This document shows, in pieces, positions 18,628-28,679 of a stretch of 64,000 bases of DNA. The stretch lies in contig JAZQUV010000033.1 in the NCBI GenBank assembly GCA_045631465.1, forward strand, positions 54,618 to 118,617. Direction: 5' to 3'. Position numbers and translations under genes: made by a program. Position 1 is the stretch's first letter. The number at the start of each line of letters is the position of its first letter. Source of the stretch: Aphodosoma sp045631465 (lineage in GTDB: Bacteria > Bacteroidota > Bacteroidia > Bacteroidales > Paludibacteraceae). The notes under the pieces are model-generated. The model saw only the letters and a program-made list of their open reading frames with translations, had not been told where the DNA came from and made no database searches.

Positions 18628-19173
18628 ATGAAAAAGCTATTATCAATCATTGCCACAGCTGTGGTAGGCACATGCCTACTTTGTGGATGCGAAAAACAAA
18701 ACGAAATCAACACCTCGGTAGTCCCTAACCTCGACGTGGAACGCTACATGGGCACTTGGTACGAAATCGGTCGCTACGACATCTCGTTCGAAAAAGGTTT
18801 GGTCGGCGTCACAGCCAACTACAAACTGCTCGATGACGGCACTATCCAAGTAATCAACACCGGCTACAAAGACTCTCTCGATGGCAAAATCGACATCATT
18901 GAGGGCAAAGCCAAACGCCGCGACAAAGATGCCACTGATGGTGCCCTAAAAGTGAGTTTCTTCCTCGACTTTTATGCGCAATACAATGTGATGGAACTCG
19001 CCGACGACTACTCGTGGTCGCTCGTAGGTAGCAAAACTGACAAATATCTTTGGATTCTATCGCGCACCTCATCGCTCGACACCAACACCATCGAACAGAT
19101 CCTCCGCCTTGCGGCCAATCGTGGCTACGACACTAGCAAAATCCTCTGGGTAGAACAACCAGCCGACAAATAA
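18628..19173 (+). CDS. blc: Lipocalin, Blc family lipoprotein
   Basis: 181 residues. Lipobox LLCGC near residue 21. Lipocalin signature VERYMGTWYEIGRYD at ~40-54 (GxWYEI), the inner strand LVGVTANYKLLDDGTIQV, YSWSLVGS with the second conserved region, and YLWILSR with the third. Blc-type lipocalins are anchored in the outer membrane and bind lipids or other hydrophobic ligands. Confidence 0.93.
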   Translation: MKKLLSIIATAVVGTCLLCGCEKQNEINTSVVPNLDVERYMGTWYEIGRYDISFEKGLVGVTANYKLLDDGTIQVINTGYKDSLDGKIDIIEGKAKRRDKDATDGALKVSFFLDFYAQYNVMELADDYSWSLVGSKTDKYLWILSRTSSLDTNTIEQILRLAANRGYDTSKILWVEQPADK

Positions 19174-19197
19174 CAAATCTTAACTCACCCCAAAAAA

Positions 19198-19228
19198 GTA
19201 GAGACGCAATATATTGCGTCTCTACCAT
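19198..19228. terminator. Bidirectional terminator between lipocalin and Smr genes
   Basis: Stem GTAGAGACGCAAT / ATTGCGTCTCTAC, almost no loop. Between convergent genes. Confidence 0.7.
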
Positions 19229-19241
19229 TATCTATTAACCG

Positions 19242-20333
19242 TTAATGTATTGTCACCTGCGTAGCTCCAAACCCATATTGTTGGAACGATGCATCTTGAT
19301 AAGTGCACTTATAGTACTTTTTCTTCAACAATTTCTCTATTTCGGCACGAAGAACCCCCTCTCCTTTACCATGTATGAAGACAATCTTCTGACCTTTACG
19401 CTTAAGATTAGCCATCATCACTTCATTAAACTTAGCCAACTGATAATTAAGCATATCCGCACGCGAAAGTCCGTTTTTATTATCAATCAATTGGTCGATA
19501 TGCAAATCAACCTCGATGATGGCTGGTTTAGGATTTTGTGGTTTTGACACTGGTTTATGCTCTTGCACTTTTTTCTCCGAAATAGCACGTTGCAACTGCT
19601 GTGGGTCAATCAACATACCAAGGTCCATCACATCGTTCTTGATAATTGTCACCAACATTGCATCTTCGTCGAAATAGTCATTCTCGCGGAACGAGTGCAA
19701 TTTATAAAATTTTGTTGGATTCACCTTAAGTTCTATATCCATCACTGGTTTGGCATCAAATGCTATTTGCTTGTATGCAAACCCTTGGAATCGTAGATGC
19801 TCCAAATCATTAAGCCCTATCTTATTTATTGTCTCAAGATACAATTTTGTTTGTGGTTCTACCAAATTCTGACAACGCACACGCATCTTGTCTGCACCTG
19901 AATAGAGCGCAAATTGCAAATAATAATTGCTATCATTCACAATATAGAGTTCCATATCAGTAGTTTGCAATTGCTTAATATCTTTCGGCACAAAAGCCAA
20001 ATATACTGTCAATTGCTCGCCATCGGGCGTCTCATAACGCTCGTTCCATGTATATTCTGGAATCTTAATTTCTTCCTCCTCTTCTACCTCTACATTTACA
20101 ACTGCCGATGCACCACGTTTTTTATCATTAACCTCTTTTGTTGGTTCTTCTACTGGAAAATTATATTGGTTTGTCTCTTTGACTACCACTACTTGCGACA
20201 CAAGACATGGTGTTTCAAAACCATCTTCTTCCTCTACCAACACTATATCTTTCGACTGAAAGCGAGTCACTACTCCCCCTCCAATCGCATTGAGATAACG
20301 CACCTTATCTCCAATCTTTACATTCACTGCCAT
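19242..20333 (-). CDS. DUF2027 and Smr domain protein
   Basis: 363 residues. N-terminal DUF2027 domain (VKIGDKVRYLNAIGGGVVTR at 5-24), a beta-rich centre (TVYLAFVPKDIKQLQTTDM), and a C-terminal Smr domain (~285-363) with EVDLHIDQLI and the nuclease-associated IVFIHGKGEGVLRAEI motif, ending GATQVTIH. Smr domains bind or nick DNA or RNA, including stalled ribosome substrates; this architecture is a Bacteroidetes speciality whose target is not known. Single gene with its own promoter. Confidence 0.9.
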   Translation of the reverse strand: MAVNVKIGDKVRYLNAIGGGVVTRFQSKDIVLVEEEDGFETPCLVSQVVVVKETNQYNFPVEEPTKEVNDKKRGASAVVNVEVEEEEEIKIPEYTWNERYETPDGEQLTVYLAFVPKDIKQLQTTDMELYIVNDSNYYLQFALYSGADKMRVRCQNLVEPQTKLYLETINKIGLNDLEHLRFQGFAYKQIAFDAKPVMDIELKVNPTKFYKLHSFRENDYFDEDAMLVTIIKNDVMDLGMLIDPQQLQRAISEKKVQEHKPVSKPQNPKPAIIEVDLHIDQLIDNKNGLSRADMLNYQLAKFNEVMMANLKRKGQKIVFIHGKGEGVLRAEIEKLLKKKYYKCTYQDASFQQYGFGATQVTIH

Positions 20334-20500
20334 ATATCAATTAAGAATTAAAAATTAATAATTAAGAATTTTTGCGAACTAGCGAAGGCAGAAAATTGCG
20401 TTTAAGTGAAAGAAATGAAGTTTACTTCGATTTCTGAACGATAGCAATTTCAACAAAGTTAATCCAAGCTTGCTTGTGCTATGCTCCTTAATTTTCTCTG

Positions 20501-20508
20501 CAAAGATA
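20501..20508 (-). promoter_or_regulatory. -7 box of the DUF2027-Smr gene
   Basis: Minus strand TTTTTTGTATCTTTGCAG contains TATCTTTG. The leader to the ATG is ~165 bp and contains a repeat-like GCTTGCTTGTGCTATGC segment (also at 58.28 kb). Confidence 0.6.
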
Positions 20509-20511
20509 CAA

Positions 20512-20550
20512 AAAATAGCCCGTCTGAGCAAACCAAACGGGCTATTTTTA
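20512..20550 (-). terminator. Terminator of the TonB receptor operon
   Basis: Minus strand AAAATAGCCCGTT..ACGGGCTATTTTTTG: 10-11 bp stem and a T-run, 11 bp after the DUF6359 protein stop. Confidence 0.85.
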
Positions 20551-20561
20551 TAAATATAAAA

Positions 20562-22670
20562 TTATTTAACTTCTACGCCATCAATGTATGCTTTTTTAAC
20601 AAACTTGATACCTGGTTTACCAAAATATGGTTCAAGTGTACCTTGAAGTTTCACGGCTTTACCCAAATTTGTTGGATTTGCTACAACATTCAAACCATCG
20701 CGTATTGCGCCTTTTGGCAATTGAACTGGCAAACATTTTGATGTATCTTTTTCATCTGCCGATGCTGCAATGATAATATTTGTTTGTGTTTCGCCTTCTG
20801 TGCCAAAGACAGCATTGTTTGGATAGTTCATACCATCAACAAAACCTACAATATAACCTTCAATCCAAACTTGCACACCATTATCTTTTGCTCCTTGATG
20901 TGCAAATGCTTCTTCGATTGTATATGGTTTTGCTTCCGAACCCGCCTCGCCTTCGCCTGGTTGATCTGGTTTTGGATTTTCAGGTTGTTCTGGTTCACCT
21001 GCTCCTTTTTCCACCAACTCTACAAAATATGCATTCATCACCTCTATTTTACCATTATATTCGCCACGAGTACCACGAAGTTTAATCTTATCACCTGCTG
21101 CAAGACCAAGAGATGAATATGATTTATCATTTGTTGATTGAGGTGTTGCAGTCAAACCATATACATACACCGAACCTGTTTCGTCAACCAAATCAAAGTT
21201 ACCGTATGTTGTATTAATCGAACCAGAAATTACACCTGTCAATTCATACCAAACTTTGCTATCCACTGGTTTTTCTTTGAATTCGGCAACTGTTATTGGT
21301 GTTGCTTCTCCTGCCACCACTTCACAGTCAATCAATTTACCATCAATTTCTGCTTTAATCAATGATTTAACTCCTGAGATACCACAATATTTTTCAAGTG
21401 AACCATACACTTTCACTTTCTTACCAAGATTCGACTCGTTGTCAACAATATTCAATGCTGTACGGATTTCACCAGCAGGCAATTGCACTGCAATATAATT
21501 TTGAGCCGCACCTGATATGTCTGCCATAAGGATATTTGACTTGATAGTGTCATAACCAAATACAAATTTATCCGAAGCATCAAAATTATAAACACCTACG
21601 ATGTAACCTTCTACCCATTTTTGGCCAACGCCTTGATTTACTATTGCACTAGCCACATTATATGGTGCTTCTTGTGTACCTTCGCCAGTAGGATTCAATT
21701 GATTAGGGTCTTCTGCTGCTTGACCTTCTTCAATCAACACTGTCTTGATTTCCCACGTACCTGCTTTTTGTTTTGATACATATTTGAACGCAACTCGGAT
21801 AGATTTACCACAATAAGGTGTAAGGTTCATTTCTGCCGATCTGTTGATAGTCCAATCCTCGCCATCTTTAAAGCTTGTTGGTATTTGATTCCATGTTGCA
21901 TTGTTTGGATTGCCTGAGGTATAATCTTCCGAAACCCACACGGTGCAATCTGTCATTGCATTGCCTGAATAACGAATCACATGGTCAATAGTCATTTTTG
22001 TAGCTTCTACTTGTTCCAATGATACGACTGGAGATATCAACCAGTCTTCGTTTTCGAGATTTTGTTCATTTACATAACCTGAAATTGTAACATATCCATA
22101 TTTCTGATCTACTGCCCACTTTTGGTCGCCAATTACACTATACTCAGTGAATTCTCCTAATGACGATGAGAATGTATAAGAGAACAAACCTGCACCTGGA
22201 ATAACACCAGCTTCATTTTCGCCTACTTTAACATAAACTGTGTTACGCACACCTATCATATCAAAATATCTAGTAATTGTTCCATAAAGAAGAATCTCTT
22301 TACCTAAATTATTTTGATTGTCAACAAGATTCACCAACTGACGAACATCTCCTGCTGGCAAATTGATTGGCATAATCACCTCTGTTTCTGTTATTGTATC
22401 AGCAATAACAACATTTGTTTTGATTGAATCTGACTCTGACAATGTAAACACAGGAAAATCTGCTTCATCTGTCGATTCCATAAAACCAACTATTACTCCT
22501 TTAACCCAAGCCTCTCCTGTCGCTGCTTTAATTGCTTCTACCACAGAATATGGTTTTGCTTGTGTTCCATCACCCTTTGGAGTCTCACCTCCTGGTTGTT
22601 GTTCAATCGGTTTACAGGCAACCATTGCTATAATAGCAAATAAGATAGCTAATAAATTAATTTTTTTCAT
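20562..22670 (-). CDS. Multidomain lipoprotein with three DUF6359 repeats
   Basis: 702 residues. Lipobox IAMVAC at ~15-20. DUF6359 modules lie at about 30-170, 325-450 and 575-700, each with a TQAxPYxVxxAI opening, WVxGYIVG and a closing LPAGxIRxxLNxVxNxxNLGKxVxxxG. Between them are a beta-jelly-roll stretch (~180-315) and an OB-fold-like DUF5689-type segment (~455-555, VSGSINTTYG..GSVYVYGL). It is probably surface-exposed beside the TonB receptor; ligand unknown. Third gene of the operon. Confidence 0.8.
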   Translation of the reverse strand: MKKINLLAILFAIIAMVACKPIEQQPGGETPKGDGTQAKPYSVVEAIKAATGEAWVKGVIVGFMESTDEADFPVFTLSESDSIKTNVVIADTITETEVIMPINLPAGDVRQLVNLVDNQNNLGKEILLYGTITRYFDMIGVRNTVYVKVGENEAGVIPGAGLFSYTFSSSLGEFTEYSVIGDQKWAVDQKYGYVTISGYVNEQNLENEDWLISPVVSLEQVEATKMTIDHVIRYSGNAMTDCTVWVSEDYTSGNPNNATWNQIPTSFKDGEDWTINRSAEMNLTPYCGKSIRVAFKYVSKQKAGTWEIKTVLIEEGQAAEDPNQLNPTGEGTQEAPYNVASAIVNQGVGQKWVEGYIVGVYNFDASDKFVFGYDTIKSNILMADISGAAQNYIAVQLPAGEIRTALNIVDNESNLGKKVKVYGSLEKYCGISGVKSLIKAEIDGKLIDCEVVAGEATPITVAEFKEKPVDSKVWYELTGVISGSINTTYGNFDLVDETGSVYVYGLTATPQSTNDKSYSSLGLAAGDKIKLRGTRGEYNGKIEVMNAYFVELVEKGAGEPEQPENPKPDQPGEGEAGSEAKPYTIEEAFAHQGAKDNGVQVWIEGYIVGFVDGMNYPNNAVFGTEGETQTNIIIAASADEKDTSKCLPVQLPKGAIRDGLNVVANPTNLGKAVKLQGTLEPYFGKPGIKFVKKAYIDGVEVK

Positions 22671-22697
22671 ATCTATACCTATTTTTTAATATTAACC

Positions 22698-23525
22698 TTA
22701 TTCTTTAATTCTAAATCTTCCAACATCGTTACGATCACGCAAATACAACTGAACTGTTCCATTATACACCGAAACAATACCTGTTATTGTTCCTACGCCT
22801 TCTGGAATATAATCTGCATAAAAATTGCTATATCCACTTGTACGAACTATTATTTGCGAACCATCGGCAAATACTACCTTTCTATTTTCGGTTTGTTCCG
22901 AAGTACTCCACGATTTCAATTTACCTCCTTCGGCATCTGGGAATGTAACATTTTTCAATTTCACCAACATTCCATAATCTGTCGACAAAATCTCACCTGC
23001 CGATTCTATCTCTTTAGGCTCTGGCACTTTTGTCAAATCAGGATAACCATTTGTATAGAAGTGCTTCTTCACCAACTCTTTGGTCCAATCATAACGCCCC
23101 ATTTGATAGCCATACTGAAAATGTGTTGTACTATCTCCCACTTGATATGCTCCAAGATATTTGCCCAACCACATGCCTTGCATCTCTATAATTACCTCTT
23201 GTCCTCGTGGCATATAGGTATAAATATTTACTTGGTCCAACGACAAACATATACCTGCTGTTTCGTCTTGAATATAAATAGACTTATAAATATTACCACT
23301 TTCATCATCTGCCGTTACAATCCCGCGCATCAAATATTTTTCTGTCACTTGATATGGCACCTCAGAGTTGTTCATCATCTGAAACTCTTCTATTGTTTTT
23401 ATCTCCCATCCTGCAGCAAGACTATCTTCTAATGCATACGACGAAACTACTTGTTCTGGCTCTGGATATTTTTGGCATGCAATCATAACTATCGCTACGA
23501 GTGCACTATATAAAATCTTTTTCAT
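22698..23525 (-). CDS. DUF5689 domain lipoprotein
   Basis: 275 residues. Lipobox VMIACQ near residue 16. The body fits DUF5689: YLMRGIVTADDESGNIYKS, YIQDETAGICLSLD, then a second OB-like half ending TITGIVSVYNGTVQLYLRD. DUF5689 proteins usually accompany a TonB-dependent receptor, as here (22 bp after the receptor gene). Likely an outer membrane accessory that binds the receptor's cargo or a nucleic-acid/metal ligand; not established. Confidence 0.85.
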   Translation of the reverse strand: MKKILYSALVAIVMIACQKYPEPEQVVSSYALEDSLAAGWEIKTIEEFQMMNNSEVPYQVTEKYLMRGIVTADDESGNIYKSIYIQDETAGICLSLDQVNIYTYMPRGQEVIIEMQGMWLGKYLGAYQVGDSTTHFQYGYQMGRYDWTKELVKKHFYTNGYPDLTKVPEPKEIESAGEILSTDYGMLVKLKNVTFPDAEGGKLKSWSTSEQTENRKVVFADGSQIIVRTSGYSNFYADYIPEGVGTITGIVSVYNGTVQLYLRDRNDVGRFRIKE

Positions 23526-23547
23526 AATGCTCTATTCTTTTAGTCTA

Positions 23548-26433
23548 TTAGAAACGGAAACCTATATTCAAGTAAATGGTTGAACCAAATGCATAGAAAT
23601 ATTTAGAAGGGAAACGTTGCAAGTAAACTGCACGTTCATCCAAAGTCGTAGATGTGTCATCTGCTCTGAAACGACTTTGCTCATAACCTCCTGTTCTAAG
23701 GTTGCGATTGTTCAAAATATTGGTTGCACTAAGGTTGATATTCAAATAGTATTTATAATCTATACGTATCGATTTACCAATAGATGCATCGACAGTAACA
23801 CCTCCATCCAAACGCTCTTGATTTTGAATACGTGCAATAAGAGCTGCATCATCAACATCGGCAGGATCAAGTCCTTCTATTGCTTTAGCCGTACGACGCA
23901 ATGGGTTGAAATCAAGATATGTATTAGTAAAGTAGTTAACATTCAAGTCTATAAACCAATATTTTGGGTGAAAATAATGAAGTCCAACGCTTGTTGCCAC
24001 CTCTGGCGTTCCATCCAAATGGAAGCCTTTGCAGAGGATTGTCTCTTGTTGGTCTGCCTCTAATCCGTTTTCGTAACTGATTGTTGCTTGTGCATCGGTT
24101 GTATAAAGGTTTTGACCTATACCTGCAATCGCATCGATAGTGAATCCACCACCTACATTAAACTCAAGACCTATTTCTGCTCCTGTATGGCGTTTATTGA
24201 AACCATACATTGCAAAGTTTACATATGTATTGTACTCATCGTTATAGAATGAACTCAAATCCGATGAGTTCCAGAAATTTGTATTATAGATTGTCACACG
24301 TCCATTCACTATCGGTGTACGCACATAGTAGCTCAAATCGGCTGTTACATACATCTCTGGCTTCAAGAATGGAATCAAGTTTGGTTTGATACGTTGTGCA
24401 AAATATGCTGTATTTGCCAACAATGGATTTGTGCCATGTGCTACGTTCAATGCCAAGATATGACGACCTGTGATGCGATAGTTGATACCTGCTTTAGCTG
24501 CATAGGTAATGAAGTTTTGAGTAGGACTCACGCCATAACTACCCTGCACTGTTTTCTTCCACGACTCACTATATGCCAAACCATTAAGCGTAGAATACAT
24601 CTCAATCTCTTCCGACGAACGTCCATTCAACATCTTACCTACACGCCAAAAGTTTGAATATTGGGCTTGTGCTCCAAAGTATACATCAAAGTTACTTGCC
24701 GAATACGTCGCTTGTCCCCAAAGTTTTGCGTTGTTCGCATAGATATCGTAGTTATATCCAAATTTATCACCTACATACACCTTACGATTTGGATTGTTCA
24801 AGTCGTTTTGCATGAAGTTAGGATTGCCTGGATTGTCGCGCTCGCCATATTGGTCGATGTCCAACCAATATTCAGCACCGAGAAGGTCGTCTACCAATTT
24901 GAAGTGGTTAGCAATTGTAGCCTGCAACTCTACCCCTCCATCCACTTTCCATGCTTCACTGATTTTATAGTTCAACACCGAGTTGGCTGTAATAACTTGT
25001 TGGTCGTTACGACGATTTTCCACCATATAACGTCCCGATTTGCCTTGTGCGTTTGCCAAATAGTTGGTCTGATACATTTTGTCCCAATTAATCTGACGAT
25101 ATGTCTCATCTGTTCTCCACAACTCTTCACGCAAATTGGCTTGATCTATGCTTGATTGAGAAAGAGATCCATCTTTGTTGTAATAAGACAAATAATAACC
25201 TGGCAAATTGCGATAGTAGTCAGGACGTGGGTCGGCTGCTTTATACCAGTTCATTGATGTGCGTCCATCCATTTGGTATTTATAACCCAACGACGTGGTG
25301 AGTCGCGATGCTTCATCAATTTTCCACTCGTGACTAAATACTGCTATTGGGGTGAACGACTTAACTTGTTTTGCATTACGCATCACGCCGTTTTGATAAC
25401 CCCAGTTGGCGTTATAGTTGTTGTTGCCATAACCTTTACCTGGTATACGCACAAAGAAGAAGTTGTCTCTCGGCGTCAAATCGTATGCCTCTTGGGTCGA
25501 ACCGGCTTGTTGACCACGCTTGGTTGGTGCTCCCATCACTGTCAACGACACTGAGTGTTTGTCATTAATACGCTTTTCTGCCGCTGCCGAAAATGCCCAT
25601 GCATCATAAAACGTACCTGCCACATAACCCTCTTTTGCCCAACGATATGAGCCCGACACTGCGAATGCCCATCCGTTGTTCATCATGCCTGTTGCATATG
25701 TCACCATAGTGCGTGTGGTATATGTGCGGTTCGATGCCACTTGACTCACTTTGAATCCTTTACGCACTGCCGAAGCTCGTGCATTGATATTCACTGCTCC
25801 ACCTACATTACTAAACGAAAACGAGTTTGCCTCTGTTGCATTCACTGTCTCTTTGGTGCGCACCATATCGTTCAAACCTCCTATTTGACTATACGTAAAC
25901 CATCCACGCTCGGCATCGTTCATCAACACGCCATTGAGGTAGGTTTGATTATATTTTCCATCCAAACCACGCATACGGAATCGCATTGATGAGAACTGAT
26001 AACCTGCGTTAGAAGTGAACACATCGCCTTGCGACGACAACAATCCACTCACGTTTTGCGACGATCCTTCGGCATCAAGTTCTTCTTCCGAAATCGAGAA
26101 CATCACATCTTCTTCTATAGCTGCTTGTGCATTGATTGAGAGATAAATATCTCCCACATCGGTACGACCTTTTTGCACATTGATTATACGTTGATAATTA
26201 ATAACGCCTTGTCCCGAAAATACCAATACATCCGACCCTTCGTTCAAAGAAGTCAAAGAGAATAAACCATCTTCTGTTGTAAATACTTCTTGATTAGTCG
26301 AACCTAATACAACCGATACACCTGCTATAGGTTGTTCATCATTTTTCAACTTAACCTTACCAACTATAACATTCTGAGCCATAACTCCGAATGCAAATAA
26401 CATTGATAAGAAAAACAAACCAATTCTTTTCAT
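23548..26433 (-). CDS. TonB-dependent outer membrane receptor with carboxypeptidase-like N-domain
   Basis: 961 residues. Signal peptide 1-20. Residues ~22-105 are a CarboxypepD_reg-like domain (VIVGKVKLKNDEQPIAGVSV). The plug (~135-230) holds RMRGLDGKYNQTYLNGVLMN. The remainder is a 22-strand-type barrel with many Asn/Tyr loops, ending YLNIGFRF with the terminal Phe needed for BAM. No SusD homologue is present; instead two lipoproteins follow, so this is not a classical Sus-type glycan system. Operon head; substrate unknown. Confidence 0.93.
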   Translation of the reverse strand: MKRIGLFFLSMLFAFGVMAQNVIVGKVKLKNDEQPIAGVSVVLGSTNQEVFTTEDGLFSLTSLNEGSDVLVFSGQGVINYQRIINVQKGRTDVGDIYLSINAQAAIEEDVMFSISEEELDAEGSSQNVSGLLSSQGDVFTSNAGYQFSSMRFRMRGLDGKYNQTYLNGVLMNDAERGWFTYSQIGGLNDMVRTKETVNATEANSFSFSNVGGAVNINARASAVRKGFKVSQVASNRTYTTRTMVTYATGMMNNGWAFAVSGSYRWAKEGYVAGTFYDAWAFSAAAEKRINDKHSVSLTVMGAPTKRGQQAGSTQEAYDLTPRDNFFFVRIPGKGYGNNNYNANWGYQNGVMRNAKQVKSFTPIAVFSHEWKIDEASRLTTSLGYKYQMDGRTSMNWYKAADPRPDYYRNLPGYYLSYYNKDGSLSQSSIDQANLREELWRTDETYRQINWDKMYQTNYLANAQGKSGRYMVENRRNDQQVITANSVLNYKISEAWKVDGGVELQATIANHFKLVDDLLGAEYWLDIDQYGERDNPGNPNFMQNDLNNPNRKVYVGDKFGYNYDIYANNAKLWGQATYSASNFDVYFGAQAQYSNFWRVGKMLNGRSSEEIEMYSTLNGLAYSESWKKTVQGSYGVSPTQNFITYAAKAGINYRITGRHILALNVAHGTNPLLANTAYFAQRIKPNLIPFLKPEMYVTADLSYYVRTPIVNGRVTIYNTNFWNSSDLSSFYNDEYNTYVNFAMYGFNKRHTGAEIGLEFNVGGGFTIDAIAGIGQNLYTTDAQATISYENGLEADQQETILCKGFHLDGTPEVATSVGLHYFHPKYWFIDLNVNYFTNTYLDFNPLRRTAKAIEGLDPADVDDAALIARIQNQERLDGGVTVDASIGKSIRIDYKYYLNINLSATNILNNRNLRTGGYEQSRFRADDTSTTLDERAVYLQRFPSKYFYAFGSTIYLNIGFRF

Positions 26434-26476
26434 ATTTTATAGATTTATTTATTCCCTATTCCCTATTCCTTATTCC

Positions 26477-27145
26477 CTATTCCTTCGTATTATGCATATC
26501 CATATCTGCCCCATCTGTATGATCACCTTTCAATGTAGGCAATGCGATATGATAACGTGCTGCAATAACACGGATTACAATCACCGACACAGCTGTTATT
26601 ATTTGTGTTGTCACTGGGGCCAATCCCAATTGCATACACACCCAATATATACAACCACCTAACACACAGGCAATAGCATACAATTCCGAACGGAACACAA
26701 GTGGCACCTCATTAATCAACGTGTCGCGCAACATACCACCTGCTGCGCCTGTGAGCGAACCCATGATGATTGCCACCCACATTGGCTGACCGAATGCCAA
26801 CGATTTTTCTACCCCTACCACAGTGAACAAACCAAGTCCTATGGCGTCGAAGATAAATATGGTGTTATTCAAGTGCACAAGATATTTACTAAATATCAAT
26901 ACAAAGAACAACGAGAATATCGTCACTATTAGATAGAACCCATTTCCCATCCAAAATGGTGTGGTGCCTAACATCACATCACGCAACGTACCACCACCTA
27001 CTGCTGTAACCATACCTACAACAATTGCGCCAAACCAGTCAAACTTCTTAGCACTGGCCAAACGAATACCCGAAATTGCAAACGCAAACGTACCAATAAA
27101 ATCAATTACGGTAATAAAATCAATAGATTTAAAAAAACTAAACAT
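26477..27145 (-). CDS. Trimeric intracellular cation (TRIC) channel family protein (UPF0126/YadS)
   Basis: 222 residues with seven helices arranged as two repeated UPF0126 halves: the first has TFAFAISGIRLASAKKFDWFGA and GGTLRDVMLG, the second GSLTGAAGGMLRDTL. The paired GGxxRD motifs are diagnostic (known of the family: K+-permeable trimeric channel). A short His/Asp tail follows. It starts ~40 bp after the receptor gene in the reverse sense, but is upstream of it on the minus strand, so it could share transcription. Confidence 0.92.
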   Translation of the reverse strand: MFSFFKSIDFITVIDFIGTFAFAISGIRLASAKKFDWFGAIVVGMVTAVGGGTLRDVMLGTTPFWMGNGFYLIVTIFSLFFVLIFSKYLVHLNNTIFIFDAIGLGLFTVVGVEKSLAFGQPMWVAIIMGSLTGAAGGMLRDTLINEVPLVFRSELYAIACVLGGCIYWVCMQLGLAPVTTQIITAVSVIVIRVIAARYHIALPTLKGDHTDGADMDMHNTKE

Positions 27146-27159
27146 ACTTTTTTTAGACT

Positions 27160-27262
27160 TTTAATAGCGAGTAGCGAGTAGCAAGACTATTTGCGTGCAC
27201 TCGGCTGCGCCTTAATTTATTATTTTTATATTACTTTAATTTCAATTTTCACTCCTCATTCC
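27160..27262. repeat. Short repeats between TRIC and DUF5103 genes
   Basis: AGCGAGTAGCGAGTAGCAAG at 27167-27185, and TCACTCCTCATTCCTCACTCC at 27249-27283 running into the 3' end of the DUF5103 gene. Both are members of families seen elsewhere (6085, 39.72, 57.00, 59.31 kb). Confidence 0.6.
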
Positions 27263-28513
27263 TCACTCCTCATTCCTCACTCCAACAAGTCTATCATACC
27301 TCGCCCCAAACGGACGATAATACACCATCACATCGTATCTATTCGAACTCTGCCAATAACTCCCCTCTGTTCTCTCCACCGACATGGCATCACCACCCTT
27401 TCCTTTCAATGCATACACAAAATTATATCCCCCTTGTTTCAACAACAACGACCTCACATAGCACTTCTCCGACATATCATACACCATCTCGCTACGCTCA
27501 TCGGCCACATTGTATGTCAAATTTCCCACAACATACATTCGCCCCTCAAAATATGGCACTTCGGCTGGGTAATAAAAATGCACCCACATATAGTCTGCCT
27601 CGGTATCCGAATAATCACTCTTTTGCAAATTAATCACATAAGCCCCATGCACATCCTTTCCATAAGCTTCTGGTCTGCCTTCTCTCGACAATGCTGGTTC
27701 TAACACTACATGATACATCTCTTTGTCAAATTCTATATGATCAATCCCTGCACCATAAGTATATCTACTCGAAAAATCTATACTTCTATACTGATTGCCT
27801 CCCTCAAACGTCAGCGCATCTATGTTCTCATAATGCAATCTACCACCATTCGCATAAGTTGGACGTGTAAGATATGCCTCATTATCCATTCTATTATTCT
27901 GACGCACCACAACAATAAAATCCTGCATCACATCACGCGCGCCCACTCCATCCACCATCACATCCAACACCACCGACTGATATCGCCCGTTCAATTCCTT
28001 CATCGTGCGACCATTCACCTCTACATTTATATCAACCATAGGTTCTACCAACGAAAAACATGCCGTAGCCACTACCCCTTCTTCAAAATCACCATCTCGC
28101 GCTATCACCACCGCATAGTTGCCCGACAATCTCAACCTCACATCTTCATTCGGAAAGGATATGCTATAATGTATATAATTCACCGTCGTGTTCACCGAAT
28201 ATTCATACGTGTCTATCATCCCGCCATCAAACCCATCAAGATACTCCATCGATGCCAATCCCGACTCATTCCATCGAGCATCACAATGCACTATTTTATA
28301 ATAGAAATTCGATGCCTCATAACCCAATTCATCAAACGAAACCACAATCTCATCCGCCGAATTAAGTTCTATACACGGCTTTTGCAACACCTCTCCATTA
28401 GGCAAAACCTGCAATGTACGAATATTTTCATCATAAATTTGAGTGCAAAATATCGCTGCAAAACCAAATTTCACAGACACAACAAGACACAAAATCATCA
28501 ACAATCGTCGCAT
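27263..28513 (-). CDS. Type IX secretion system plug-type protein (DUF5103)
   Basis: 416 residues, signal peptide at 1-18. DUF5103 features: IRTLQVLPNGEVLQKPCIEL near 33, LSFDELG.. FYYKIVHCDARWNESGLASM, and the later DYMWVHFYYPAEVPYFEGRMY with VVGNLTYN. Known of the family: blocks or gates the SprA translocon (PlugC-type). The ORF ends in ARYDRLVGVRNEE, where the last codons coincide with a TCCTCATTCC repeat, so the native C terminus may have been altered. Confidence 0.88.
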   Translation of the reverse strand: MRRLLMILCLVVSVKFGFAAIFCTQIYDENIRTLQVLPNGEVLQKPCIELNSADEIVVSFDELGYEASNFYYKIVHCDARWNESGLASMEYLDGFDGGMIDTYEYSVNTTVNYIHYSISFPNEDVRLRLSGNYAVVIARDGDFEEGVVATACFSLVEPMVDINVEVNGRTMKELNGRYQSVVLDVMVDGVGARDVMQDFIVVVRQNNRMDNEAYLTRPTYANGGRLHYENIDALTFEGGNQYRSIDFSSRYTYGAGIDHIEFDKEMYHVVLEPALSREGRPEAYGKDVHGAYVINLQKSDYSDTEADYMWVHFYYPAEVPYFEGRMYVVGNLTYNVADERSEMVYDMSEKCYVRSLLLKQGGYNFVYALKGKGGDAMSVERTEGSYWQSSNRYDVMVYYRPFGARYDRLVGVRNEE

Positions 28514-28590
28514 AACAACTATTGCAAACTCAAATTTATACTAATTATCAACTCTTTACACAATAAATAATATAAAAAGCCAAAACAACG

Positions 28591-28598
28591 CAAAGTTA
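28591..28598 (-). promoter_or_regulatory. -7 box of the DUF5103 gene
   Basis: Minus strand TTTTTATAACTTTGCG contains TAACTTTG about 78 bp before the ATG. Confidence 0.6.
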
Positions 28599-28646
28599 TA
28601 AAAATATTTTCACTCTACAACACATTGTTATATAATTTTTTTTTTA

Positions 28647-28654
28647 TAACTTTG
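28647..28654 (+). promoter_or_regulatory. -7 box of the saccharopine dehydrogenase-like gene
   Basis: TTTATAACTTTGCAC. The transcript would start just before the tandem repeat at 28680-28771 and carry it as a 5' leader. Confidence 0.7.
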
Positions 28655-28679
28655 CACTCTAAATAATAATAGAGGCATC

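Noticed and set aside
27710..28570. 286-codon frame opposite the DUF5103 gene
   Set aside because: Shadow; the reverse strand encodes an intact signal peptide and family motifs, while this frame is His/Ile/Ser-rich.
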